NCBI RefSeq assembly: GCF_030646115.1
Contig: NZ_JAUSMX010000018.1
Location: 62,001 to 126,000 of the forward strand
Direction: 5' to 3'
DNA: 64,000 nt
DNA from: Fluviicoccus sp.
GTDB lineage: Bacteria; Pseudomonadota; Gammaproteobacteria; Pseudomonadales; Moraxellaceae
Made by a program: the position numbers and the translations under genes. The notes under the pieces were generated by a model that saw nothing but the letters and a program-made list of their open reading frames with translations, was not told the origin of the DNA and made no database searches. Below, one piece after another: positions 33,632 to 43,630 of this stretch (positions are counted from its first letter, which is position 1; each line of letters starts with the position of its first letter).

Positions 33632-33829
33632 TTGTATCAATAGTTTTACTGAATTGTTAATGTAATACTTCAGCTTTATCGCATTCTTGCCACCATCAAT
33701 CCCCAATAGCTTGACGCTGTTCACACAAGCGGCTATAGCTAAACCATAAGGGAGCTATTCATCCCATAGGCATTCGTGTCCAAGGTGGCGTCACGCGTCG
33801 GACAGGTGCACAAAAACAATGAGGTCATC

Positions 33830-34540
33830 ATGAAAAAAATCCTTCTGGGCGCCATGCTGTGCCTCAGCCTGCCCACTACGGCCTTGGCCGCACGCGACGA
33901 TCTTGATGAAATCCGGGACTCCGGCCTCAACAAGAATGAATGGCGCATGTCCAGGCACGACAAGATGCGCGGCATCAAGGTATTCGTCAAAAATGAAGAA
34001 GGGAAGAACATCCGCTCGTTCCGGGTGGAGGCCACCTTCAACTCCCCGATCGAAGATCTTGCGCGCGTTCAGGCCGACGTCGAAAGCTATACCAAATGGT
34101 ACTTTGCGGTTCTGGATGCGAAACTGCTGAAAAAGGTTTCGGACAAAGAGTTTATTTTTTACATGGTCCATGACGCTCCTGTCGGCATGCCGGATCGCGA
34201 TGTCGTTTTGCGCGCCGTTATTGAACCCATGACCAAGAACCGGCCGTATGTCCAGATCCGCATGTCCGCCCTGCCTGATTTCATGCCCCCCAAGCCGCCG
34301 CTGGTCCGCATGGAGGCCGAGAACTACACCGTCAAATGGACTCCGATCGGCAAGGACAAGACCCTGCTCGAATCTGAAGGCTATGTTGATCCGGGCGGAA
34401 CTTCCCCGACATGGGCCATCAACTATGTGCAGGGCAAGGGGCCTTACGCCAACATGATGGGCATGTCCCGCATGCTGGACCTGCCCAAGTACAAGGACAA
34501 GGAACAGAAGGAACCCAACCCCTACAAGTTCTTCGAGTAA
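33830..34540 (+). CDS. Secreted START-domain-like lipid-binding protein
   Basis: 236 residues from the ATG at 33830. The signal peptide MKKILLGAMLCLSLPTTALA is clear. The rest matches START-type proteins: 'FRVEATFNSPIEDLARVQADVESYTKWYFAV', 'FIFYMVHDAPVGMPDRDVVLRAVI' and 'SEGYVDPGGTSPTWAINYVQGKGPYANMMGM'. START domains enclose a lipid or hydrophobic ligand; here it would act in the periplasm. GAGG lies upstream of the start. It ends at a strong bidirectional terminator. Confidence 0.72.
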   Translation: MKKILLGAMLCLSLPTTALAARDDLDEIRDSGLNKNEWRMSRHDKMRGIKVFVKNEEGKNIRSFRVEATFNSPIEDLARVQADVESYTKWYFAVLDAKLLKKVSDKEFIFYMVHDAPVGMPDRDVVLRAVIEPMTKNRPYVQIRMSALPDFMPPKPPLVRMEAENYTVKWTPIGKDKTLLESEGYVDPGGTSPTWAINYVQGKGPYANMMGMSRMLDLPKYKDKEQKEPNPYKFFE

Positions 34541-34550
34541 TCCCTCGTAC

Positions 34551-34587
34551 CATGAAAAAGGCCCGGAGAGTCCGGGCCTTTTTCATG
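34551..34587. terminator. Bidirectional terminator between START-like gene and sthA
   Basis: Perfect 17-bp arms, CATGAAAAAGGCCCGGA (34551-34567) and its complement (34571-34587), with a GAG loop. T runs lie at the 3' side of the stem in both directions. It serves the two convergent genes. Confidence 0.88.
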
Positions 34588-34601
34588 TCCGCACCATCAG
34601 C

Positions 34602-35993
34602 CTAAAACAAGCGGTTCAGCCCGTTCAGCGCCGCCACACGGTAAGCTTCCGCCATGGTCGGATAGTTGAACGTGGTGTTGACGAAATACTTCAAGGTATT
34701 ACCATCACCTTTCTGCAGCATGATTGCCTGGCCAATGTGCACAATTTCCGCCGCATTATTGCCAAAGCAATGAATCCCCAGGATTTGCAGCGTATCGCGG
34801 TTGAACAGTATCTTCAGCATGCCCACCGTTTCACCGGTAATCTGCGCCCGCGCCAGATGGCGGAAGAAGGCCTGCCCCACTTCATAAGGCACCCGCTCCT
34901 CGGTCAGTTGCTTCTCGGTCTTGCCGATGGAGGAAATTTCGGGAATGGTGTAGATGCCGGTGGGTACATCGTCCACATGCTCCATGTCGCCGGTGCCGGT
35001 CATGTGCGCCGCTGCGCAACGCCCTTGGTCATAGGCTGCCGAAGCCAGTGAGGGATAGCCGATGACATCGCCCACCGCCCAGATATGCGGCACCGAAGTC
35101 CGGTATTGGCGGTCAATGGCAATCTGCCCCCGGCTGTTGGCCGTCAACCCGACATTTTCCAGCCCTAGGGTATCGGTGTTGCCGGTGCGGCCGTTACACC
35201 AGAGGATGGCGTCCGCCTTGATCTTCTTGCCGGACTTCAGGTGCATCACCACACAGTCATCAAAGGTTTCCAGCTTTTCGTACTGCTCCTGGTGACGGAT
35301 CAGTACGCCCAGCTCCCGCAGGTAGTACGACAGCGCATCGGCAATTTCGTCATCCAGATAGGACAGCAACTGGTTCTGGGTGTTGATCAGGTCCACCTTG
35401 TAGCCCAGCCCCACAAAAATGGAGGCATATTCGCAGCCGATGACACCCGCTCCGTAGATGATCAGCTTGTGCACCGGGTAGTCCAGCGACAGTATCTTGT
35501 CGCTGTCAAAAACGCGCGGGTGCTTGAAATCAATATCCTCCGGCTGGTAAGGCCGGCTGCCGGTGGCGATGACCGCCTGTTCAAAGGTGACTGTTTCCTT
35601 GCCGCCTTCCAGCGTCTTGATGCGCAGGGTATGGGCATCCATGAAAGTGGCCTGACCGTGATGCAGGTCGACGCGGTTGCGGTCGTAGAAACGGGTATGG
35701 ACACTGACCTGTTCCTGGATAATGTTCTTGGCGCGCGCCAGCACCTGCGATACCGGCACGTTGCGCAACTCGCCAACCCGCTGGAACAACGGATCGCGCT
35801 GGTAGCGCATGATGTTGAAAACCGTCTGCCGCAGCGCCTTGGAAGGAATGGTGCCCACATGGGTGCAGTTGCCGCCCACTTCCGGACGGGCATCCACCAC
35901 CGCCACCTTGCGGCCCTCCTTGGTCAGTTTCATGGCGGCGCCTTCTCCGGCGGGTCCGGCTCCAATCACAACAACATCATAATGGCTTTGCAT
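34602..35993 (-). CDS. sthA: Soluble pyridine nucleotide transhydrogenase
   Basis: 463 residues from the ATG at 35991-35993, with AAGGA upstream; a TTG 9 bases earlier is a weaker start. FAD motif [14 protein letters not shown], then '[16 protein letters not shown]'. Cys43 is present but Thr48 replaces the second redox cysteine of the disulfide reductase family, which is the SthA hallmark. It has an NAD(P)-binding [10 protein letters not shown] and a C-terminal dimer domain. It converts NADPH and NAD to NADP and NADH in the cytoplasm. The proton-linked PntAB enzyme is encoded at 52-55 kb, so the cell has both types. Confidence 0.94.
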   Translation of the reverse strand: MQSHYDVVVIGAGPAGEGAAMKLTKEGRKVAVVDARPEVGGNCTHVGTIPSKALRQTVFNIMRYQRDPLFQRVGELRNVPVSQVLARAKNIIQEQVSVHTRFYDRNRVDLHHGQATFMDAHTLRIKTLEGGKETVTFEQAVIATGSRPYQPEDIDFKHPRVFDSDKILSLDYPVHKLIIYGAGVIGCEYASIFVGLGYKVDLINTQNQLLSYLDDEIADALSYYLRELGVLIRHQEQYEKLETFDDCVVMHLKSGKKIKADAILWCNGRTGNTDTLGLENVGLTANSRGQIAIDRQYRTSVPHIWAVGDVIGYPSLASAAYDQGRCAAAHMTGTGDMEHVDDVPTGIYTIPEISSIGKTEKQLTEERVPYEVGQAFFRHLARAQITGETVGMLKILFNRDTLQILGIHCFGNNAAEIVHIGQAIMLQKGDGNTLKYFVNTTFNYPTMAEAYRVAALNGLNRLF

Positions 35994-36147
35994 GGGCGAC
36001 AATCCTTCAGGCTGGGCATGGGTGGCAGTTTAACAGCCTTGCCGGGGCAGGTGGCAATTCGCCAAAGGTATGGTATGAATGCAAGATTGAAGCCATGCGC
36101 CAAGCCCCCTGTCAAACAAGCAGGAATTGGGGTAAAAGAAAAATACC

Positions 36148-36159
36148 GTACGATCGTAC
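36148..36159. promoter_or_regulatory. 12-bp palindrome before the SDR gene, possible operator
   Basis: GTACGATCGTAC is perfectly self-complementary. It lies 34 bases before the start of the SDR gene, within the likely promoter. Palindromes of this form are common TetR-family operators, but no such regulator is adjacent. Confidence 0.5.
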
Positions 36160-36193
36160 CATTTGCCGATTTCGCATTAGAGGGGGAAACCAC

Positions 36194-36994
36194 ATGGCAT
36201 TTCACGGACATCTGGCCGTCATCACCGGCGGCGCCAGCGGCATGGGGCGTCTCGCCGCCCGCCGGCTGGCCGCCCAAGGCGCCACCGTCGCCATCATCGA
36301 CATGAATGAAAAAGGCCTCGGCGAAACGGCGCATGGCCTGCGCAACATCCATCCGTACATTTGTGACGTGTCCAATCATGTCGACGTCGAGCGCACCATT
36401 GCCGACATCCAGCACCGCCACGGCCATATCGACCGGCTGATGCACTGCGCCGCCATCATGCCCATGGGCCTGCTCAATGAACTGCCCAGCACCCAGATTG
36501 TGCGCCAGATGCACATCAACTATGACGGCACGGTGTTCCTGACCAAGGCGGTGCTGCCGGAAATGCTGAAGCGCAAGACCGGTGACATCGTTATTTTCGG
36601 CTCACTGACCGGCTACCTGCCCTCGCCATGGATGGGCGCCTACAGCGCTACCAAGGCCGCCACCAACATGTACGCCCGGCAGCTGATCCGTGAGAACCGG
36701 CACAACGGCCTGCGGCTGGCCCTGGTCTGCCCGCCTGCCGTCAACACGCCTCTGCTGGATGCGGGCAAGACCCACCACGAAGGCGGCTTCCTGGCGCTGT
36801 GCAAGAAGGCCGGGCTGGTGATTGAACCAGACTTTGTGCTGGATGCCGTAGAGCACGGTCTGGAAAAAGGCCGGGAAGTCATCTATCCCGGCAAACTGGC
36901 GCAGGCCGCGCAGTTGATCAACCGCGCGGCGCCCAACTTCAGCTGGCAGGTGATGCAGTTGCTGGACAAGGCGGGCGACAGCAGCAAGTCCTGA
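36194..36994 (+). CDS. Short-chain dehydrogenase/reductase (SDR)
   Basis: 266 residues from the ATG at 36194, preceded by AGGGGGAAA. Cofactor motif TGGASGMG (near residue 11), 'MHCAAIMPMG' in place of NNAG, catalytic Ser in 'IFGSLTGYLP' and Tyr-x3-Lys in YSATK. The C-terminal part 'EPDFVLDAVEHGLEKGREVIYPG' resembles SDRs acting on lipids or acyl chains. The substrate is unknown. Confidence 0.85.
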   Translation: MAFHGHLAVITGGASGMGRLAARRLAAQGATVAIIDMNEKGLGETAHGLRNIHPYICDVSNHVDVERTIADIQHRHGHIDRLMHCAAIMPMGLLNELPSTQIVRQMHINYDGTVFLTKAVLPEMLKRKTGDIVIFGSLTGYLPSPWMGAYSATKAATNMYARQLIRENRHNGLRLALVCPPAVNTPLLDAGKTHHEGGFLALCKKAGLVIEPDFVLDAVEHGLEKGREVIYPGKLAQAAQLINRAAPNFSWQVMQLLDKAGDSSKS

Positions 36995-37054
36995 ATCGTC
37001 CCGCAAGCCCGGCTTTTTGCGCTAGAATACGGCCCTCAAAATGCGGGGATGACC

Positions 37055-38008
37055 ATGAACGATCCAGTCAAGGTGGTACAGGGCGAGAAGCTGCGCGGCG
37101 CTGAAAAGCTGGCCCGCATTCCGGTCAAGGTCATTCCCACCGAAACCCTGCCGCGCAAGCCGGACTGGATTCGCGTCCGCATCAGCAACCCCGGTGAAGT
37201 GCAGCGTATCAAGAGCCACCTCCGGGAGCAGAAGCTGCATACGGTGTGCGAGGAAGCCGCCTGTCCCAACCTGCCGGAGTGTTTCGGCGGCGGCACCGCC
37301 ACCTTCATGATCATGGGCGACATCTGCACCCGCCGCTGCCCGTTCTGCGACGTGGCCCACGGCCGCCCCAACGCACTCGATCCGGACGAACCGCGTCACC
37401 TGGCTGAGTCGGTGGCCAACCTCAAGCTGAAATATGTCGTGGTGACATCCGTGGACCGCGATGATCTGGAAGACGGCGGCGCCCAGCACTTCGTGGACTG
37501 CATCCGCGAAACCCGCGCCATGAATCCTGACATCAAGATGGAAGTGCTGGTGCCCGACTTCCGCGGCCGCATGGATATCGCCCTGCGCATCATGCGCGAG
37601 TGCCCGCCCGATGTTTTCAACCACAACATCGAAACCGTTCCGCGCATCTACAAGGCCATTCGTCCCGGCTCGGACTACCAGCACTCGCTGCAACTGCTGA
37701 AACGCTTCAAGCAGGAATGCCCGGACGTGGCCACCAAGTGCGGTCTGATGGTGGGGATTGGCGAGACGAAGGAAGAAGTGCTGGCAGTGCTGGACGACCT
37801 GCGCGCCCATGATGTGGAGCTGATTACCATCGGCCAGTACCTGCAGCCGTCCAAGAACCATGCTCCGGTCGACCGTTTTGTGCATCCCGATGAGTTCAAG
37901 GAATATGCGGACTACGGCCGCCAGCTGGGATTCACCAATATCTGGAGCGGTCCGATGGTGCGTTCTTCCTACCATGCGGACCGTCAGTTTGAAGGCAAGT
38001 CGCTTTAA
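37055..38008 (+). CDS. lipA: Lipoyl synthase LipA
   Basis: 317 residues from the ATG at 37055, with GGGG 6 bases upstream; the ATG at 37049 abuts that ribosome site and is less likely. The auxiliary cluster uses Cys65, Cys70 and Cys76 ([12 protein letters not shown]). The radical-SAM cluster uses Cys91, Cys95 and Cys98 (CTRRCPFC). The C-terminal RSSYHAD supplies the serine ligand. It inserts two sulfurs into octanoyl groups made by LipB. The last 4 bases overlap the convergent gene's stop. Confidence 0.96.
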   Translation: MNDPVKVVQGEKLRGAEKLARIPVKVIPTETLPRKPDWIRVRISNPGEVQRIKSHLREQKLHTVCEEAACPNLPECFGGGTATFMIMGDICTRRCPFCDVAHGRPNALDPDEPRHLAESVANLKLKYVVVTSVDRDDLEDGGAQHFVDCIRETRAMNPDIKMEVLVPDFRGRMDIALRIMRECPPDVFNHNIETVPRIYKAIRPGSDYQHSLQLLKRFKQECPDVATKCGLMVGIGETKEEVLAVLDDLRAHDVELITIGQYLQPSKNHAPVDRFVHPDEFKEYADYGRQLGFTNIWSGPMVRSSYHADRQFEGKSL

Positions 38009-38922
38009 ACGGCCTGTACCGGCCAGCGCTCCTCACACCGCAACAACCACTCCGCCGCCCGGTCGGCTTCGCTGAACCGGGGGGCGCGCTGCAATACCCC
38101 GCTTTTTTCCCAGACATCAAACGACGTCAGCCAGCGCTGCACCATCAACTGGTCAATGGCTTGCGTAATGCGGTCCGACTGCAGGCGCGGCGTCTGCAAT
38201 ACCCCTACCTGCCCGCCGGCGGTCAGGCTTTCAAAAATCATCGAGATACTGTCCTCGCTGACCCAAACCTGCCCGGCCTCCTGCAATTGCTGCTCCACCC
38301 AGCCCTGCGGGGTTTCACTGGAGGTCCAGACCTTCGCATTCGGGGCAATATTGCGGATTTCCAGAAAGGTATGCTCCGGTGTGCGGCGAGAAGTCGTGAT
38401 TTGCCATTGCACATCCGGGTTAGCGGCCAGCACCGCTTTCATTTGCCGAACCATGCCTTCTTCGTCCCAGCCATGATGCTTGGACGGGCCGCCCAGCAGC
38501 ATCAGACCGCGATCGCTTTTCAGCGTCGACGAAGGCACCACCGGATTCAACACCCCATAGGTTCCCATGATATGCGGATGGTGGGGCGGATTGTCATGCT
38601 GCGGCATGATCACGTAATCGAACCAGGCCATGGGCAGCGACGGCTTCATCAGCACCACGGAGCGGCCGCCGGTGGCCAGACGCGCCGCCAGCAGCGGGAT
38701 ATGCGTGCCATGACCCGCGCCCAGCACCAGATCAGGCTTGGGATAATCGTGTGGGAAGCGGCGCAACAGGATATCCATCAGCCCGACCGGCTGCTGTCGC
38801 AGGTCAATACGAATGGTCTGAACAGGAACCAACCGCTCCATGGCGCGAATCAGACCCAGTGTTTGCTGTTCATGACCGGGCTTTCCGTCCGTCAGTTGCC
38901 AGACAATGAGTGGTGTATTCAT
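38005..38922 (-). CDS. ELM1/GtrOC1 family putative glycosyltransferase (DUF1022)
   Basis: 305 residues. '[17 protein letters not shown]', '[21 protein letters not shown]', 'GTYGVLNPV', '[13 protein letters not shown]' and '[21 protein letters not shown]' are the marks of the ELM1-like family, which has a GT-B glycosyltransferase appearance. Bacterial members are linked to envelope sugar transfer; plant ELM1 acts in mitochondrial fission. It lies downstream of ilvE on the same strand, where Pseudomonas carries lipopolysaccharide core genes, so an envelope role is plausible. Confidence 0.8.
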   Translation of the reverse strand: MNTPLIVWQLTDGKPGHEQQTLGLIRAMERLVPVQTIRIDLRQQPVGLMDILLRRFPHDYPKPDLVLGAGHGTHIPLLAARLATGGRSVVLMKPSLPMAWFDYVIMPQHDNPPHHPHIMGTYGVLNPVVPSSTLKSDRGLMLLGGPSKHHGWDEEGMVRQMKAVLAANPDVQWQITTSRRTPEHTFLEIRNIAPNAKVWTSSETPQGWVEQQLQEAGQVWVSEDSISMIFESLTAGGQVGVLQTPRLQSDRITQAIDQLMVQRWLTSFDVWEKSGVLQRAPRFSEADRAAEWLLRCEERWPVQAV

Positions 38923-38975
38923 AGGATTTGACTGCGGAAGATGAAACAGAAAGGAGAGGCCGGAGAGTTCCGGCG

Positions 38976-39003
38976 CTCCGGGGTGGCAGAAACCGCCCCG
39001 GAG
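38976..39003 (-). terminator. Possible terminator hairpin after ilvE
   Basis: CTCCGGGG (38976-38983) pairs with CCCCGGAG (38996-39003), with GG/CC continuing the stem. On the minus strand it is followed by a second small hairpin and a T-rich but interrupted run. Weak as an intrinsic terminator. Confidence 0.4.
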
Positions 39004-39013
39004 CCTGAAGCAC

Positions 39014-39937
39014 TTAACGTACCTGGGTCAACCACTCCAGGTGCTTGGCGTTGCGGCCGTTCACCGTGTCGAAATAGAGCTGTTGCAGACGGGTGCTGAC
39101 CGGGCCGCGACTGCCGCAACCGATCTGACGGCCGTCCACTTCACGGATCGGCGTGACTTCAGCGGCGGTGCCGGTGAAGAAAGCCTCGTCCGCAATATAG
39201 ACTTCATCGCGGGTAATCCGTTTTTCCACTACTTTCAGGCCCAGATCTTCGGCCAGATGGAAAATGGTGTTGCGGGTGATGCCGTTCAGGCAGGCGGTCA
39301 GCTCCGGGGTGTAGATGACATTATCCTTGACCAGGAAGATGTTCTCGCCCGAACCTTCAGCCACATAGCCTTCCGGGTCCAGCAGCATCGCTTCGTCGGC
39401 GCCGCCCGAAAGGGCTTCCTGCAACGCCAGCATCGAGTTGATGTAATGACCATTGGCCTTGGCGCGCGTCATGGAAATGTTGACGTGGTGGCGGGTGTAG
39501 GAACTGGTGCGCACCTTGATGCCGCGCTCCAGCGCTTCCTGCCCCATGTAGGCGCCCCACTCCCACGCGGCGACAATCACATGCACCTTCAGGTTGGCGG
39601 CGCGCAGGCCCATGCCCTCGGAACCGAAGAAAACCATCGGCCGCAGGTAGGCGCTGGGCAGGTTGTTTTCACGCACGGCAGCCCGTTGAGCTTCATTGAT
39701 CTCGTCCTTGGAGAACGGGATCGTCATGTTCATGATGTGTGCGGAATCAAACAAGCGGTTGGTGTGTTCCTTCAGGCGGAAAATGGAGGTGCCCTGCTCC
39801 GCCTGGTAGGCGCGAACGCCTTCAAAGACACCCATGCCATAGTGCAGGGTGTGCGTCAGCACGTGGGTCTTGGCCTCACGCCAGGGAACCATTTCCCCAT
39901 CAAACCAGATAACTCCGTCACGATCAGCCATACTCAT
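39014..39937 (-). CDS. ilvE: Branched-chain amino acid aminotransferase
   Basis: 307 residues; ATG at 39937 with GGAGAA 7 bases before. Class IV PLP enzyme motifs: 'HTLHYGMGVFEGVRAY', the PLP Lys in 'YINSMLALQEA' region, 'AEGSGENIFLVKDNVIYTP' and 'ITRDEVYIADEAFFTGTAAEVTPI'. It makes valine, leucine and isoleucine from their 2-oxo acids. It lies 90 bases downstream of glnE, a gene order also found in Pseudomonas. Confidence 0.95.
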   Translation of the reverse strand: MSMADRDGVIWFDGEMVPWREAKTHVLTHTLHYGMGVFEGVRAYQAEQGTSIFRLKEHTNRLFDSAHIMNMTIPFSKDEINEAQRAAVRENNLPSAYLRPMVFFGSEGMGLRAANLKVHVIVAAWEWGAYMGQEALERGIKVRTSSYTRHHVNISMTRAKANGHYINSMLALQEALSGGADEAMLLDPEGYVAEGSGENIFLVKDNVIYTPELTACLNGITRNTIFHLAEDLGLKVVEKRITRDEVYIADEAFFTGTAAEVTPIREVDGRQIGCGSRGPVSTRLQQLYFDTVNGRNAKHLEWLTQVR

Positions 39938-40027
39938 GGCAACTTCTCCACAAAATCAGCGGCTTTACAGCTTGCAAAATAATCAAGGACGCCATCCGTC
40001 CACCGGACCGCGCCCACCGGGAAATCA

Positions 40028-42919
40028 TCACACTATTTCAAACAGGTTGTTCCAGCACTGCTGTACCAGCGCCCGGATTTCAACAAATTCCGTTGGAGAC
40101 ACCCGGGCAGGTTGTTGCGCCAGGGCCAGACGGTGACTTTGGGCGCGAAACGCCAGATAGGCTTCCTTGAGGCGCACGGCCAGGTCGGCCGGCATGCACC
40201 CGGAGGCGGCAAAGCCGTCAAGGATTCGCACATTGTCGGGGTAGCGGGCGAGTTCGGGATACGTTTCCGCCCAAGCTAGCACGCCATATTGCACCATGAA
40301 TTCTATATCGACAATACCACCGGCGTCGTGTTTCAGGTCAAACACCGCGCTATTTTTGTTTTTGGCGGTGCTGGACAGGTGATCACGCATTTTCTGGCGC
40401 ATCTCCAGCACCTCGGCGCGCAGCTTGGGCAACTCCCGATGCCGGGCCAGGATGCGCAGGCGCAACTCGTCAAACAGCGCGCCCAGCGCCGCATCCCCGG
40501 CCACCAACCGCGCCCGCACCAAGGCCTGATGTTCCCAGGTCCAGGCGTGGTGCAACTGGTACTCCTCGAAGGATTTCAGGCTGCTGACCAGCATGCCGGA
40601 AGCGCCGGAGGGCCGCAGCCGCATATCCACGTCATACAACTGCCCGGCGGAGGTGGACGTGGTGAGCAGACTGATGATCTTTTGCGCCATGCGCGCATAG
40701 AACTCGCCGCCGCTGATCGGTTTCGGTCCGTTGGTATCCTCGTCATTGGCGACGTTATGCACAAACACCAGATCCAGGTCAGAACCATAACCCAGTTCGA
40801 TGCCGCCCAGCTTGCCGTAACCGGCCACCATGAAGTCGCCGGTGGACAACGAGCCGTCTGCGCGCCGGGGAAAGCCATAACGGGCCGTCATCTGCTGCCA
40901 GCTCAGCGCCACCACCGACTCCAGCGCTGCTTCGGCAATCCACGACAGGTAGTCACTCACCTTCATCAGCGGCAAGGTGCCCTGCAGGTCGGAGGCGGCC
41001 ACGCGCAGCACATGGCTCTTCTTGAAGATGCGCAGCACCCGCATTTGTTCTTCCACATCGTCCGGCAGCACCCGCAGCAGTTGCTGGCGCAATTCGGACA
41101 GCAGTTGCTCCTTCTGCGGCGGCATGTAAAGGGTTTCCGCATTCAGCAATTCATCCAGCAAGACTGGATAGCGGGACAGTTCTTCGGCTATCCACGGGCT
41201 GGCGGCGCACAAAGTCACCATGCGTTGCAGCGCAGCGGGATTCTCCAGCAGCATCACCAGATAGGACGTGCGGCGCAGAACCGACTCCACCAGCGGCAGG
41301 CAGCGGGCCAGCGCCAGATCGGATTCGGCGTGCGCGCCGGCCTCCTCCAGCAATAGCGGCATGAACTGGTCCAGCCGCTCACGGCTCAACAGCGGAAGGG
41401 TTCGCAAGGCACGGCCGGCTCGCAGTGACTGCAACAGCCCCGCCGATCCTTCCGGATTGCCGAAGCCTAACTCTGCCATCAGCACAGGACTAACGTCGCC
41501 GCTATCCAGCCACAAGGCCTTCGCCTTCTCACTGGCCGGGGTCACCGGCTTGGCTTCCGACCGTTCCTCCACCACCAGCCGGAATTGATCGCGGACTTTA
41601 CCGCGATGACGCTCCAGCTCTGCGTAAAACGCCTGCCAATCGCCAAAACCCAAGCTGGCGGCAAGACGGGACCGCGCAGCCTCATCCACCGGCAGCAACT
41701 GGGTTTGGTGGTCCTGCACCGCCTGAATGCGATGCTCGACCTGGCGCAGGAACAGATATGACTGTGTCAGGTCATCCCGCACGGTGGCGGGCAACAACCC
41801 CAACTCCACCAGGACATTCAATACTGGCAGCAACGGACGCTGCTGCAAGGCCTTATGCACGCCGCCGCGAATCAGCTGGAAGGCCTGGGCGATGAACTCG
41901 ACATCACGAATCCCCCCGGAGCCCAGCTTGACGTTGTCCGCCATGTCCTTGCGCCGGACTTCGCGCTCAATCATGCCCTTCATTTCCCGCAGGGCGGCGA
42001 ACGCACTGAAATCAATGTAGCGCCGGAAGACAAAGGGACGCAGGGTGGCCAGTAACTCCTCACCGCCCGGCAGGTCTCCGGCCACGGGGCGCGCCTTGAT
42101 GAAGGCATAACGCTCCCACTCACGGCCATGCTGTTCGTAGTAGCGCTCCATGGCGGCAAAGGACAGGGCCAGCGCACTGCCATCTCCCCAGGGCCGCAAT
42201 CTCATGTCGATACGGAAAACAAAGCCGTCAGCGGTCTGTTGGTCAAGCAGGCGGATAATGGCCTGCCCCAGCTTGATGAAGTATTCCTGATTGCTGATGC
42301 AGGTCTTGCCCGAAGTTTCGCCGGGCTCAGCGTAGGAAAAGATCAGGTCGATATCGGAAGACAGGTTCAGCTCCTGCGCCCCCAGCTTGCCCATGCCGAG
42401 CACCACCATTTGCTGCCGGGCGCCGGAATCCTCTCCGACCGGGTCGCCGTATCGCGCCTGCAACGGGACGTTCGCGAACGCAATGGCGGCGTCCGTCGCT
42501 GCCTCGGCAAACGCCGAGAGTTCGTCCGTCAGCTCCTGCAGGGAACACAAACCGTTCACATCACGAAACACCCAGCGCAGCATCTGCTGGTTGCGATAAG
42601 CGCGAATCGCCTGCATCCAGGCCGCCTCATCGGCGCAACCGGCCAGCAGCACCGGCAATTGCTGATGAAACCATGGACGGGGCTGGGCCTGCAACAACTC
42701 GCCGGACTCCGCCATGCGCCGGAATTCCCGGGGAAAACGGCATAAAGTGGACATGGCGAAGTCGCTGGCCAGCGCCAATCGCCGGAGTCCGGCCTCTAAT
42801 TGCGGAGATAGGGTGTTCCAGAAAGATTCATCGCCACACTCACGGAATGCCGCCTGGCCATCAGCCAGACGCAAGGCGATCAATGATTCCAATGCGGGGG
42901 GTAACACGTCAGCGGTCAT
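40028..42919 (-). CDS. glnE: Bifunctional glutamine synthetase adenylyltransferase/adenylyl-removing enzyme
   Basis: 963 residues, typical. Two nucleotidyltransferase halves each carry the metal-binding motif. The N-terminal adenylyl-removing half has 'GMGKLGAQELNLSSDIDLI' and the C-terminal adenylylating half has 'GYGKLGGIELGYGSDLDLV'. The linker and regulatory region bind PII. It switches GlnA activity by adding or removing AMP. Its target glnA lies 0.7 kb upstream in the window on the same strand. Confidence 0.96.
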   Translation of the reverse strand: MTADVLPPALESLIALRLADGQAAFRECGDESFWNTLSPQLEAGLRRLALASDFAMSTLCRFPREFRRMAESGELLQAQPRPWFHQQLPVLLAGCADEAAWMQAIRAYRNQQMLRWVFRDVNGLCSLQELTDELSAFAEAATDAAIAFANVPLQARYGDPVGEDSGARQQMVVLGMGKLGAQELNLSSDIDLIFSYAEPGETSGKTCISNQEYFIKLGQAIIRLLDQQTADGFVFRIDMRLRPWGDGSALALSFAAMERYYEQHGREWERYAFIKARPVAGDLPGGEELLATLRPFVFRRYIDFSAFAALREMKGMIEREVRRKDMADNVKLGSGGIRDVEFIAQAFQLIRGGVHKALQQRPLLPVLNVLVELGLLPATVRDDLTQSYLFLRQVEHRIQAVQDHQTQLLPVDEAARSRLAASLGFGDWQAFYAELERHRGKVRDQFRLVVEERSEAKPVTPASEKAKALWLDSGDVSPVLMAELGFGNPEGSAGLLQSLRAGRALRTLPLLSRERLDQFMPLLLEEAGAHAESDLALARCLPLVESVLRRTSYLVMLLENPAALQRMVTLCAASPWIAEELSRYPVLLDELLNAETLYMPPQKEQLLSELRQQLLRVLPDDVEEQMRVLRIFKKSHVLRVAASDLQGTLPLMKVSDYLSWIAEAALESVVALSWQQMTARYGFPRRADGSLSTGDFMVAGYGKLGGIELGYGSDLDLVFVHNVANDEDTNGPKPISGGEFYARMAQKIISLLTTSTSAGQLYDVDMRLRPSGASGMLVSSLKSFEEYQLHHAWTWEHQALVRARLVAGDAALGALFDELRLRILARHRELPKLRAEVLEMRQKMRDHLSSTAKNKNSAVFDLKHDAGGIVDIEFMVQYGVLAWAETYPELARYPDNVRILDGFAASGCMPADLAVRLKEAYLAFRAQSHRLALAQQPARVSPTEFVEIRALVQQCWNNLFEIV

Positions 42920-42974
42920 GCCAGAATTATCCCGAGGTTGTTTCCCTCATGATAAATCCGGACTGCCGGCCGGG

Positions 42975-43517
42975 TCACTTGCTTTTTGCCGGCGGGCGAT
43001 TCAATACACTGACATGCTGCACATGGAAATCCTGCCCCTGGCTGGCCACGACCTTGCCTTTGGCGTCCATCACCTTGATCTCCAGGCGGTGCTGGCCGCG
43101 ATCCAGCTTGGCAGGGTCCAGCTTGGGGCTGTAACTATCCTTGGCCAGCCGCACACCATCAATCAGTACTTCAAAGTGATGGTCACTCCACAACTTGGGC
43201 TCCAGCTGGAAAGCTACGGCAAACGCTCCGATCCCATGGGCCAGGGTTTCATCGGCCAAGGGCCGGGAAATACCGATCTGGTAGGTTTTCGGCTCCGCAT
43301 CCGCTGCTTTTGCGGTCGCTTCCGGACGGAGTTTCTTCTGAATCACATCCGGTGACAACGCCGGCACCACCATGGTTTCACGGGTTTGTACGGATTCCGA
43401 CTCTCCGGACGCAGAATCGCTGAAAACCGGGTTTCCATTCTTGTCATAGGTCCTGAAAATTTCGGCCGACAGCTGACCGGACAACAGGATGGCAATACCC
43501 AACGCCAGAAGACGCAT
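42975..43517 (-). CDS. DUF4124 domain protein, exported
   Basis: 180 residues from the ATG at 43515-43517, preceded by AAAGG. A signal peptide (MRLLALGIAILLSGQLSA) is followed by the DUF4124 motif 'EIFRTYDKNGNPVFSD', and a C-terminal Ig-like part ('WSDHHFEVLIDGVRLAKDSYSPKLDPAKL'). DUF4124 proteins are periplasmic, of unknown function, and often lie next to glnA as here. Confidence 0.8.
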   Translation of the reverse strand: MRLLALGIAILLSGQLSAEIFRTYDKNGNPVFSDSASGESESVQTRETMVVPALSPDVIQKKLRPEATAKAADAEPKTYQIGISRPLADETLAHGIGAFAVAFQLEPKLWSDHHFEVLIDGVRLAKDSYSPKLDPAKLDRGQHRLEIKVMDAKGKVVASQGQDFHVQHVSVLNRPPAKSK

Positions 43518-43566
43518 ACCTTTCTCCCCAAACAAGACTTGATGATGAGTTCCAGTATAGAAAACA

Positions 43567-43592
43567 AAAAGGCCCGCCTAAGCGGGCCTTTT
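43567..43592 (-). terminator. Rho-independent terminator after glnA
   Basis: AAAAGGCCCGC (43567-43577), loop CTAA, GCGGGCCTTTT (43582-43592). On the minus strand it follows the glnA stop by about 40 bases and ends in a T run. Confidence 0.85.
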
Positions 43593-43630
43593 GTAACAGA
43601 CCGCCCCCAAGGGGCCGTCCGCCAGCCAAA

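Noticed and set aside
40289-41356. 355-codon plus-strand frame opposite glnE
   Set aside because: Antisense to GlnE, which is complete at 963 residues.
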